Below are positions 35,671 to 43,242 of a DNA stretch of 48,480 bases, piece after piece (position 1 is the stretch's first letter; every line of letters starts with the position of its first letter). A model generated the notes under the pieces. The model saw only the letters and a list, made by a program, of their open reading frames with translations. It had not been told where the DNA came from and made no database searches. The translations under genes were made by a program, and so were the position numbers. Source of the stretch: Candidatus Hydrogenedentota bacterium (GTDB taxonomy: Bacteria; Hydrogenedentota; Hydrogenedentia; Hydrogenedentales; SLHB01); contig JACQVH010000232.1 of assembly GCA_016209895.1 (NCBI GenBank), forward strand, positions 1 through 48,480, given 5' to 3'.

Positions 35671-35811
35671 ATGAAGCACATAAAGCGAGTATCAGCCCAG
35701 AAGGCGTCCTCCCCGATAGGCAACGTCCTTCAGAACCTTTTTGAGGCAGTTCAAGCGTTTGTTTGTTGGTTTGTGTCGTTCTGGGGCAAACAGGCCTGCG
35801 GCTCAACTTAA
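35671..35811 (+). CDS. Small peptide 2, candidate precursor (46 residues)
   Basis: ATG at 35671 with GAGG/GGAG signals upstream. The 46-residue peptide MKHIKRVSAQKASSPIGNVL... has a hydrophobic aromatic segment (22-38, including AVQAFVCWFVSFW), two cysteines (C32, C43, ten residues between) and ends ACGST. It resembles peptide 1 in the MKH[IV]K start, the (L/V)QAF core and the Gly-Ser/Thr end. The Trp-rich amphipathic core recalls membrane-active peptides. Only this copy has Cys, so a disulphide or thioether is possible here but not in the others. Confidence 0.62.
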   Translation: MKHIKRVSAQKASSPIGNVLQNLFEAVQAFVCWFVSFWGKQACGST

Positions 35812-35833
35812 ACGGTGACGTATCAGGACAAAG

Positions 35834-35995
35834 ATGAACAAACACATTTCGTACGTGAGTAGGGCCATCCGCAATGAGGTCGAGACGGGCTCGCCGCAGG
35901 GAGCGGACGCGAAGAGCGACTTCCTGAACGCGTTGGCGCGCGCGTGGTCCGACTTCGTATTCGCCAAGAAGAACGAAGAACTCCCCGGTTCCTGA
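35834..35995 (+). CDS. Small peptide 3, candidate precursor (53 residues)
   Basis: ATG at 35834, 22 bp after peptide 2, with AGGA upstream (35824-35827). The 53-residue peptide begins MNKHISYVSRAIRNEVETGS, has a helix FLNALARAWSDFVFAKK (30-46) and ends NEELPGS, again with a Gly-Ser end. It shares the KH[IV] start and ends with a similar charged tail to peptide 1. It lacks Cys. Codon use is ordinary for the window. Most likely the third member of the same peptide set. Confidence 0.58.
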   Translation: MNKHISYVSRAIRNEVETGSPQGADAKSDFLNALARAWSDFVFAKKNEELPGS

Positions 35996-36118
35996 GCCGA
36001 AGGCCGAATTCCGCCACACTCGCTGGGGTCGGGGAGAGGGGTTGGGTCATGTCCCGGAGGGCCTTAGTGTACGGGGCGCTGTGCTTCGTCACGTCAGGCG
36101 CTAATTTGGATTCCAGCA

Positions 36119-36643
36119 ATGATTACGGGTGAGTACTCTATTATTCGAACCGCCGAATCGGACGACGCCTTTGAGATGGGCCGGCTATACGATCCAGCGT
36201 ATCCGCGTGCCTGCTTGTTGGACCGCAAGCGCGAACTTCTCGTGCCGACGATGGACGAGTTGCGCGAGTTGCTGGCGCGCAAAGACAAACTGGCCGGGCA
36301 GCTTCAGGTGATCGAAGACCGCGCCGGGAATGCCCGGGGTTTTTGCGCGTTACGAGCCGCGGAAACCGAACTGAACTATGCGGAAATGGTACTGATGCTG
36401 TTCGAGGAATCCAGCTATCAATCTCCGCTGGCCGACGAGGTGTTCGAGTACTTCTCTCGGGTCGCCTTCGTCCATCGCAAGCACAATAAGCTGATGGCCC
36501 AGTGTTTGGACGGCGAGTCGGCCTATCGAGCCTTTTTGCTCGGCAAGGAATTTCGCAGCGACGGCGTTCAGCGCGAGGCGTTCTTTTCGTCCGGACGCTG
36601 GCACAACCTCGAATCGCTCACGCGATTTCGTAATCAAGAATGA
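36119..36643 (+). CDS. GNAT-family N-acetyltransferase 1
   Basis: A 174-residue GNAT-like protein: IIRTAESDDAFEMGRLYDPAY at the start, ELNYAEMVLMLFEESSYQSPLADEVFEYF in the middle and the family ending, LLGKEFRSDGVQREAFFSSGRWHNLESL. That last segment matches the GF-x-x-EG-x-x-RE-x-x-x-x-GK-x-x-D end of RimJ/RimL-like enzymes, which use acetyl-CoA to acetylate amines or peptide N-termini. The acetyl-CoA loop is weakly conserved, so the activity is uncertain. ATG 36119 lies 123 bp after peptide 3 and 10 bp separate it from the next GNAT. Confidence 0.72.
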   Translation: MITGEYSIIRTAESDDAFEMGRLYDPAYPRACLLDRKRELLVPTMDELRELLARKDKLAGQLQVIEDRAGNARGFCALRAAETELNYAEMVLMLFEESSYQSPLADEVFEYFSRVAFVHRKHNKLMAQCLDGESAYRAFLLGKEFRSDGVQREAFFSSGRWHNLESLTRFRNQE

Positions 36644-36653
36644 AGTCGCCGCT

Positions 36654-37292
36654 ATGGCCTACAAGAGCAACGTCTATTTCCGCCGCGCCGAGCGCGAAGA
36701 CCTCGATACGGTCGTCGCGTGGCTTGACGATCCGGATTTTCTGCATTTTCTCTACGGCGACCCGACGCGTTCTCCCAAACAGATCCGCGAGAACATTGTG
36801 TCCATGCTGGGCCGTACTGTTGGTCAGACCCTTCCGGGCGCGATCTATTTGATCATCGAATCCCCGAACGACGGTCCTATCGGACTGCTCTCGCTGCAGA
36901 ATATCAGTTGGCGCAACCGCTCATGCAGCGTAGACCTGTACATGGGCAACAAGAAATACCGGGTCGGTCTCACCGCCGGACTGGCGTGGATGCGCGCCAT
37001 CGAATACTGCTTTGATGAGCTCAACCTGCACCGCGTGAGCGCGTATGTCTATTCTTTCAATACGGCTTCCTGGCGCATCTGCGAACGAAGCGGCGCAGTT
37101 CGCGAATTAACGCTGCGCGAGCACGTGGCGCGCGATGGCAAGTTGTACGACATGTATTGCTATGCATGGCTGCGCGAGGATTTCGACCGCCTGCGGGAAA
37201 GCATGAAAGACCAACTACCGGGAAAATCACTTGCCGACATGATCGCCGCGTGGGAAAAGTCTGCCGCTTCGCCCACGGAGGCGAATCCGTGA
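36654..37292 (+). CDS. GNAT-family N-acetyltransferase 2 (RimJ/RimL-like)
   Basis: A 212-residue GNAT: FRRAEREDLDTVVAWLDDPDF at the start, PIGLLSLQNISWRNRSCSVD, MGNKKYRVGLTAGLAWMRA (alpha-helix beside the acetyl-CoA site), YCFDELNLHRVSAYVYSFNT and SGAVRELTLREHVARDGKLY. These are the usual RimJ/RimL/spermidine-acetyltransferase elements. A C-terminal extension of about 25 residues is added. Its TGA overlaps the GTG of the CPBP gene (GTGA), so they are coupled. Substrate unknown; the operon peptides are the obvious candidates. Confidence 0.82.
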   Translation: MAYKSNVYFRRAEREDLDTVVAWLDDPDFLHFLYGDPTRSPKQIRENIVSMLGRTVGQTLPGAIYLIIESPNDGPIGLLSLQNISWRNRSCSVDLYMGNKKYRVGLTAGLAWMRAIEYCFDELNLHRVSAYVYSFNTASWRICERSGAVRELTLREHVARDGKLYDMYCYAWLREDFDRLRESMKDQLPGKSLADMIAAWEKSAASPTEANP

Positions 37293-37996
37293 CCGCGGTT
37301 TTTCTGTCCCTGCTCGGGGTCCACACTATCTACGCGCTGCTCACAAACCGCGCGGAGACGCCGCCCAAAAAGAGAAAAACCATCTCGATCGAGGTGGTGA
37401 TCCAGCTTCCGCTCTTCATTTTCGCTTGCCACTACGGTTGGGAAGCGGGCGTCATCTCACGCCAGTTGGTCTCTCCCGTGTACATCGGGCTGGGTCTACT
37501 GGCCGGGCACCTCGTGTTCGGCGTATCGTTGCTCATCACACACCGCTCCCTGCACGACACTTGGTCGCATTTTTTTGACTTCGGTCCGCTCTGGAAGTAC
37601 GCGTCCGATAGTCCGCTGGTCCTTTCCCGATTTTTCAGCGTGGCGGTGGTCGAGGAATTGATCTGGCGGGTGGCGGCGCAACCCTTGGCGACAAACCTAC
37701 TGGGGAATGCGTACCTGGGCGTCACCGTGACCGCGGTCCTGTTTTCCATTGTCCACCGGCATTTCTTTCGGAATACGCTGTCGGTCTCGCTCGAATTTCT
37801 GGCCTTTGCCCTCTTGCTGGGTGGGCTCTATCAGTGGACTGGCAGTCTGATCCTTGTTATTGTCATTCATGCCATCCGCGATATTGAGATCGCGTATCTC
37901 GAATATCTGATCAAGGCCGAAGAACTCGGCGACGAGGCGCTCGCCGCCCAGCATGTCGAGCAGACCCTGCTGCGCGGGCACCCGGAGAATCCATGA
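37289..37996 (+). CDS. CPBP-family intramembrane glutamic protease
   Basis: A 235-residue membrane protein. GTG 37289 overlaps the GNAT stop by four bases and starts at a membrane helix; an upstream in-frame ATG (37157) would add 44 non-homologous residues antisense-like to the GNAT and is rejected. CPBP motifs are present: EELIWR (E122, E123, R127), FSIVH (F152, H156) and HAIRD (H194, D198). Members include CAAX prenyl proteases and proteins next to bacteriocin genes. The probable role here is leader removal or peptide immunity. Its TGA overlaps the ABC ATPase start by ATGA. Confidence 0.85.
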   Translation: MTAVFLSLLGVHTIYALLTNRAETPPKKRKTISIEVVIQLPLFIFACHYGWEAGVISRQLVSPVYIGLGLLAGHLVFGVSLLITHRSLHDTWSHFFDFGPLWKYASDSPLVLSRFFSVAVVEELIWRVAAQPLATNLLGNAYLGVTVTAVLFSIVHRHFFRNTLSVSLEFLAFALLLGGLYQWTGSLILVIVIHAIRDIEIAYLEYLIKAEELGDEALAAQHVEQTLLRGHPENP

Positions 37997-39060
37997 GCAA
38001 CTCTCATCTCGTCGAACTGAACGACGTAGACAAGGTCTTTCACACGCGGCACTTCTTCTTCAAAGACGAAGACACCGCGCGGCGCCGGCTATATGCGAAA
38101 CGGGTGGTGCACGCGGTGGACCGCGTCACCTTCGGCATCCGGCACGGCGAGATTTTCGGACTGCTTGGTCCGAACGGCGCCGGAAAGACCACTACCGTCA
38201 AGATGATTTCCGGTCTGGTACGTCCATCCTCGGGCGACGTGTTCGTAGACGGGCTACACGTCGAACGCAAGCGCCTTAAGGTCTTGCGCAAGGTGGGTGT
38301 GGTACTGGAAGGGACGCGGACCTGTGTCTGGCCGTTAACGCCGCTCGAGAACCTTGCCTACTTCGGAAATCTCAAAGACGTGAAAGGATCGATTCTCAAA
38401 CAACGCGCGCGCGAGCTTCTAATCTTTATGGGGCTCAAGGACAAGATGAACGTCCAAGTCCGCAAACTCTCCCGCGGCGAGAAGCAGAAGCTGGCCATTT
38501 GCATCGCCCTCATCGCGGATCCCCCGGTGATCCTCCTGGACGAACCGACGACCGGACTCGATGTCCAGACCAGCCGCGTGATCAAGGACAAGATTGTTCA
38601 GATGACGCGCGAACAGGGCAAGTGCGTCCTGGTTACGACCCACGACATGCACGTCGCCCAAGAACTCTGTGATCGCATCGGGATCATCAATATGGGCCAA
38701 CTCGTGGCTTGTAAGCCGACCGAGGAATTATTGAGTCTGTTTTTCGACTTGACCTATGAGTTTCATCTGGACCGGCTACCCGACTCGGACGCACTCGCCG
38801 ACCTGCCGGGAGTCCTCGAAGTTGAACCGGCACGTCACGAAGATGGCCCGGTGCTGGTACTGCGCCTGCAGCCGGAACTCGCCCAACGATCCGAAGCTCT
38901 CTATACCGTCACCGGCCGGCTTCGTGAACAAGGCGTTCTGCTGCGCGCGATTATCCAGCGCCAGGCCAGCCTCGAAAGCGTTTTTCTGCATCTAACCACG
39001 AGCCCGGTGGATCTTCCCAAGGTGGCGTTGACCCAGCCTTCCGGAGCAGAAGTACGATGA
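37993..39060 (+). CDS. ABC exporter ATP-binding protein
   Basis: A 355-residue ATPase. Walker A GPNGAGKT (59-66), signature LSRGEK (159-164), Walker B PVILLDE (178-184) and the switch His in TTHD (H217) are intact. The stretch VFHTRHFFFKDEDTARRRLYAKRV near the N-terminus is an unusual insert before the Walker A. A C-terminal extension of about 100 residues follows. The start overlaps the CPBP stop (ATGA). It pairs with the permease 19 bp downstream, the layout of ABC-2 drug or peptide exporters. Confidence 0.87.
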   Translation: MSNSHLVELNDVDKVFHTRHFFFKDEDTARRRLYAKRVVHAVDRVTFGIRHGEIFGLLGPNGAGKTTTVKMISGLVRPSSGDVFVDGLHVERKRLKVLRKVGVVLEGTRTCVWPLTPLENLAYFGNLKDVKGSILKQRARELLIFMGLKDKMNVQVRKLSRGEKQKLAICIALIADPPVILLDEPTTGLDVQTSRVIKDKIVQMTREQGKCVLVTTHDMHVAQELCDRIGIINMGQLVACKPTEELLSLFFDLTYEFHLDRLPDSDALADLPGVLEVEPARHEDGPVLVLRLQPELAQRSEALYTVTGRLREQGVLLRAIIQRQASLESVFLHLTTSPVDLPKVALTQPSGAEVR

Positions 39061-39079
39061 CCGATCTACGGAGGCACAC

Positions 39080-39895
39080 ATGGGTTTCCTGCTAGTACTA
39101 AAAGCGGAACTGGTCCGCGCCTTCATCATCATGCGACGTTATTGGTTTGCCACCTTGACCAGCATCATCATTGGGTATGGCGTGCTGCTCATGCTGATCC
39201 TCACCTTCTTTTACAACCGCAGTGAAATCCAGGGTTGGGCCGACAAAACCATCGGGGAGAACGCAACCAATTGGGCGCTGGGCTTCATCGTGGGCATGTT
39301 TGCCTTCGGGATAGTCGGCCTGTTCAGCCAAGGTCTGCAAGGAATGGCCCGCAGCGGCGAGCTCGAGCAGGTCTATATGAGCCCCCACGGATTGATCACC
39401 AATTTCCTCGCGCGTTCTTTCGTAGCATCCGTTTCCAGCATCCTTTCCTCCGCCCTGATGCTCTGGTTGATCGCCCTCAGCGTGAAAGGCAAGCTCCATG
39501 CGGATTTTGGCCCTACGCTCGTCTTGCTCGCCTTGACGTACTTGAACCTGATCGGGTTCGGGTTCATGGTCGGCGGACTCGTCCTGGTCTTCAAGCAGAC
39601 CGGCCAAATCGCCATCTTGATCCGCACCGCGTTGATCTTCCTCGCCATCTTCGCCACCAAGGACGTCGAGAACTGGTGGCTGCCGGCCCGACTGCTGGCC
39701 CACATCTTGCCGATCACCGACGCGGCCATCTGCCTCAAGATGGTGCTCATCGAAGGCATCGGCACCGACGTGTTTGCGCAGGACTCGTTCTGGTTCCTGA
39801 TCATAAGTAGCGCGATTTGGACCTTCCTCGGCATCTCCTGCTTCAAGATCATGGAGAATTGGAGCCGCGACAAAGGCACGCTGGGAGCCTACTGA
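39080..39895 (+). CDS. ABC-2-type permease
   Basis: A 271-residue permease with about six membrane helices: WFATLTSIIIGYGVLLMLIL, LGFIVGMFAFGIVGLFSQG, SSILSSALMLWLIALSV and more. It matches the ABC-2 permease pattern, including a long C-terminal helix (LIISSAIWTFLGISCFKIM). A Shine-Dalgarno CGGAGG precedes ATG 39080. The stop overlaps the SPASM-GNAT start by one base (TGATG). It would form a dimeric exporter with the ATPase. The substrate is presumably the small peptides. Confidence 0.85.
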   Translation: MGFLLVLKAELVRAFIIMRRYWFATLTSIIIGYGVLLMLILTFFYNRSEIQGWADKTIGENATNWALGFIVGMFAFGIVGLFSQGLQGMARSGELEQVYMSPHGLITNFLARSFVASVSSILSSALMLWLIALSVKGKLHADFGPTLVLLALTYLNLIGFGFMVGGLVLVFKQTGQIAILIRTALIFLAIFATKDVENWWLPARLLAHILPITDAAICLKMVLIEGIGTDVFAQDSFWFLIISSAIWTFLGISCFKIMENWSRDKGTLGAY

Positions 39896-41817
39896 TGCCG
39901 CGCGAACTAATTCACCGCTTCGAGCTCGATGGGAAGCGGTTCGCCATGGACCCGGAGTCCTGCTTTTGCTTCGAATGCGACGCCGCCTCCTGGGACGTCC
40001 TCGAGTATTTTCCGCAGGTCTCAGTCAACCGCATTTTCCATCTCTTGCGCGAGAAACATAGCGAGAAGGAACTCAGCGAAGTAATCGGCGAATTGGAATG
40101 GCTTCGGGCCACCAAATCTATTCTTTCGGCCGGAAAACCGGAAGACCTGAAGAAGCAATTCGAGGTCGAACATGGCCTCAAACGCCTCACGGTTCAACTG
40201 CCCTCGGAAGAGCCGCAGCGCGTCGAGGCCAAACGCGGTTGGTTTGGCCGCGGGGCTACCGTGATTTCAAACCCGGCGCGGAGCCTGGGCCAAAGTGCGG
40301 TAGATATCCTGTTGGCGCGGGCGGAACAGCAGAAAGAACTTCAACTCGAGTTTCTGGAGGAAAGCTACGTCCGCCGCCCGGACTTGATCGCTGAGTTGTG
40401 CGATACGGCGTTGCGGGCGGCGCGGCTGGCGGACAAGAGCCTCACTGTCGCCGTGAACGTAAGCGACCTGAAGCTCAAGAATCTTCCCCCTTCGCTGCAA
40501 GGTCATCACCTTAGCGCCACGTTGGAAGTCCGCGATCCGCAGCAGGTATCCGACCATCTCCGTGCGCTCGGGCGCGGAGCGCCGGACACTCTCGCGCGAT
40601 TGGTCAAGGTACTTCAACCGGACGCCGACGGCGTGACCGGGCGCATCATCGTTCAACCGCGTCATGCGGACTTTGGCAATGCTGTGGAAGACTTGGATAA
40701 GGCGGGCTTCACAACCATTGAACTCGACTTGGACGGCGCGTACGTCGCCAATCCCAGCCTCAAACCGTCGGACATGTTGGAAGGACTCAGCCAGTCCGCC
40801 GTGTACTACGCGCAGTGTCTTCTCAAGCATCACTATTTTCGCCTGGACCCGATCGCCTCGCTTTTCTGGCGCATCTACGACGGGGCGCCACTGCGCCGCG
40901 CTGACCCCGCCGCGACCAACGAACTGGCCGTGGACGAAAAGGGCGACGTGTACCCCTCACCCCGCTTCTTTGGGCTCGAGGAATTCCGCTGCGGGTCTAT
41001 CGCCGAGGGCCGCATAGACCGCGAGAAGCTCGCGCCGTTCGACGATCTCGGCTCGCCCACCACTGCCGTCTGCCGCACGTGTTGGGCGCGAAATCTATGC
41101 GGCGGCGGGGCGTCCATAGTGCACTTTCGACTCGGCGGGTCCATTCGCGCACCGCACGGCCCTTGGTGTGATGCGCAGCGTGCTTGGATGGCCTCAGCCA
41201 TCGCCGCTTTCCACGTGCTATCATCCGAAGGCGTCAACTTCACCCGCGTCTATCACAACCTGACCCGAAATGCCAAGCCGTCGTTTTTCACGATGGTGCG
41301 CGCCGCGTTTCGCATGACCGTCGGGATGCGGCCCATCGAAGAATCGGACGCGCCCATGCTCGTGCGCTGGGAAAACTGGAACGACGCGGCTTACTTCGTG
41401 TTCAACGAAACCGGCATCCTGATGGCCACCAAATACGACCGCGAGATGGATTCGCTCCACCCGCAAGGAATCGAACAGGAACTTATTTTACAGCACCGCG
41501 ACGGCCAAGCCTTCGGACTTTTGAAGATTCGACCCGACCGCGTCCCGGGCATTGCCCACGCTTGGGTTTACATTCGAGACGAGAAGGACTACCGGTCCGA
41601 TTCGGTACGGAAGGGATTCCGGACCCTGCTGAAGGAAGCCGGTGGCCAGCAGTCCATCCGGCGCTTAACCGTACCCGCTACCGAAAAGGAAACGGCGCTG
41701 CAAGACTTCCTCCTCTCCTTGGGCTTCGAACGCGCCGGCGTACACCGGGAAGCCCTGTTCCTCCACGGGAAATACCACAACGTTCCCCTCTTTATCTTGG
41801 AACTGACGCGTCTTTAG
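39895..41817 (+). CDS. Inactivated radical-SAM/SPASM maturase-like protein fused to a GNAT domain
   Basis: A 640-residue protein starting at ATG 39895 (TGATG overlap with the permease). Residues 1-85 resemble the PqqD-like head of SCIFF-type peptide maturases (RFELDGKRFAMDPESCF). Residues about 97-340 follow the radical-SAM barrel, but the CxxxCxxC cluster motif is absent, and the usual GGEP, TNG and SLDG stretches read LEES, VNV and LEV. The SPASM region (about 345-430) keeps YPSPRFFG and CRTCWARNLCGGG. The Cys set is C393, C396, C402 and C425; S355 and A406 replace expected Cys. Residues 478-640 are a GNAT domain (MRPIEESDAPMLVRW ... GFERAGVHREALFLHGKYH). I infer a peptide-binding scaffold with acetyltransferase activity. 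Confidence 0.75.
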   Translation: MPRELIHRFELDGKRFAMDPESCFCFECDAASWDVLEYFPQVSVNRIFHLLREKHSEKELSEVIGELEWLRATKSILSAGKPEDLKKQFEVEHGLKRLTVQLPSEEPQRVEAKRGWFGRGATVISNPARSLGQSAVDILLARAEQQKELQLEFLEESYVRRPDLIAELCDTALRAARLADKSLTVAVNVSDLKLKNLPPSLQGHHLSATLEVRDPQQVSDHLRALGRGAPDTLARLVKVLQPDADGVTGRIIVQPRHADFGNAVEDLDKAGFTTIELDLDGAYVANPSLKPSDMLEGLSQSAVYYAQCLLKHHYFRLDPIASLFWRIYDGAPLRRADPAATNELAVDEKGDVYPSPRFFGLEEFRCGSIAEGRIDREKLAPFDDLGSPTTAVCRTCWARNLCGGGASIVHFRLGGSIRAPHGPWCDAQRAWMASAIAAFHVLSSEGVNFTRVYHNLTRNAKPSFFTMVRAAFRMTVGMRPIEESDAPMLVRWENWNDAAYFVFNETGILMATKYDREMDSLHPQGIEQELILQHRDGQAFGLLKIRPDRVPGIAHAWVYIRDEKDYRSDSVRKGFRTLLKEAGGQQSIRRLTVPATEKETALQDFLLSLGFERAGVHREALFLHGKYHNVPLFILELTRL

Positions 41818-41825
41818 GCGCAAAG

Positions 41826-41854
41826 ATAGGTCCGACAAGTCCTATCGGACCTAT
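41826..41854. terminator. Bidirectional hairpin terminator between convergent genes
   Basis: ATAGGTCCGA (41826-41835) pairs perfectly with TCGGACCTAT (41845-41854), a 10-bp stem with a 9-base loop. It sits between the SPASM-GNAT gene and the convergent MFS gene, whose stop codon lies in the right arm. No long T-run, but position and stem strength support termination on both strands. Confidence 0.55.
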
Positions 41855-43047
41855 TGGCGTGGGCGTGGCCGCGGCCGATACGCGATCAGCGGTATGGCCG
41901 CGAGCGCGCATACGACCCCGAGAAGAAAACTCGGCATGAGCCGCCCGTTCGCGACGCGCATCTCCCAGAGCCCGCCTGCCAGGAGGCTCGCGACCAACTG
42001 CCCGAGTCCCGTCACGGCGGCGAACAAACCAATCGCCCCGGCGCGGCGCTCCGGCGGCACAAAGTCACTGATCATCGCCTTGGTCACTCCTTCCGACAGC
42101 GCTTGGTACAGACCATAGACTGCGAAAAGTATCCACGGGGCCAGCGGCGAACGAGAATACGCGAACCCGGCGTAGACCACCGCGTATGTCCCCAGTCCGC
42201 AGATTACCAGCGGACGCCGCCCAATCCGGTCCGATAGACGGCCGCAGGGGGCCGCGGCCAAGGCATACACCAAACTGAAGAGGATGTAAACGGCGATGAT
42301 TTGCGTAAAGGACAACCCGACTTCCTTTGAACGCAGAATCAGGAAGGAATCACTGCTGTTGCCCAACGAGAAGACCGCTAAGCCGGCCAGCAAATGCCAA
42401 AACCCGGTGGGGTAGCCCGAAAGACGAAACGGCCTCGCGTCGGCACCGCCCGGTCTAACTTGCGGGATATCGCGAACGGACGCCACTACCACGAGCGAAC
42501 TTGCGATGCCCGGAATGAACGCCAAGAGAAACAGCCAGGCGAGCGGGAGACCCGGCGCGACGGCGAGAATCGCAAGCGTGATCACCGGCCCCACGATAGC
42601 GCCGCAGGTATCCACGGCACGGTGGAATCCGAAGGCAAGACCCCGGTATTCGGGCGCGGTGGAGTCGGCAATCAGCGCGTCGCGCGCAGCCGTCCGGATG
42701 GACTTACCGAACCGATCACTGCACCGGCCGACCAGGAACAGTGGCCATCCAATCGCGTAGGCGGCCAGTCCCATAATTGGCTTACTTATGGCCGATACGC
42801 TATAGCCCAGAAACACGAACGGCTTCCGCCGTCCGGTACGGTCTGACCACACGCCGCCCACCCATCGCAATCCCGTACTGACCGCCTCCGCCAATCCTTC
42901 GATCATGCCCAGTAGCGCGGGGGACGCGCCCAGCGTATTGACCAAGAACAGCGGAATCACCGGATAGAGCATCTCCGAAGCAACATCGGTAAAGAAACTC
43001 GCCCCACCCAGCGCCACCACATTTCGGCTGATGCCGCGTAATCGCAC
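41851..43047 (-). CDS. MFS transporter
   Basis: A 398-residue major facilitator protein with about twelve helices. The cytoplasmic loop motif DRTGRRKPFVFLGY after helix 2, RCSDRFGKSIRTAARDALIADS in the middle and CGRLSDRIGRRPLVICG in the second half fit MFS motif A. The start (ATG 43047) begins RLRGISRNVVALGGASFFTD. The subfamily resembles PVC-type MFS of unknown substrate. It is monocistronic and convergent with the peptide operon. Confidence 0.88.
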   Translation of the reverse strand: MRLRGISRNVVALGGASFFTDVASEMLYPVIPLFLVNTLGASPALLGMIEGLAEAVSTGLRWVGGVWSDRTGRRKPFVFLGYSVSAISKPIMGLAAYAIGWPLFLVGRCSDRFGKSIRTAARDALIADSTAPEYRGLAFGFHRAVDTCGAIVGPVITLAILAVAPGLPLAWLFLLAFIPGIASSLVVVASVRDIPQVRPGGADARPFRLSGYPTGFWHLLAGLAVFSLGNSSDSFLILRSKEVGLSFTQIIAVYILFSLVYALAAAPCGRLSDRIGRRPLVICGLGTYAVVYAGFAYSRSPLAPWILFAVYGLYQALSEGVTKAMISDFVPPERRAGAIGLFAAVTGLGQLVASLLAGGLWEMRVANGRLMPSFLLGVVCALAAIPLIAYRPRPRPRQ

Positions 43048-43242
43048 GATATGTCTCCTCTACGCGATTCCAAACAGATCAAGAGACGTCCAACAAAATC
43101 CCAACGACTCCCCAGCGTTCATTCTTGGCCGAAACTAATCGGGTCTTCAACCTCGACGAATACAGCGCAGGAAATTGCTTGCCGAACAACGACGTATTAT
43201 GATAGCGCTCCATTTCTTTCCAATCGTTAGGAGAAACATGCC

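Noticed and set aside
35366..36019. 217-codon minus-strand frame across the three small peptides
   Set aside because: Ser/Arg/Pro-rich with no domain, no ribosome site and antisense to three well-initiated small frames; judged a shadow frame.
37157..37288. Upstream ATG for the CPBP protease
   Set aside because: Would overlap the GNAT gene by about 130 bp and add a non-membrane leader; the GTG at 37289 forms a GTGA coupling and begins at a membrane helix.
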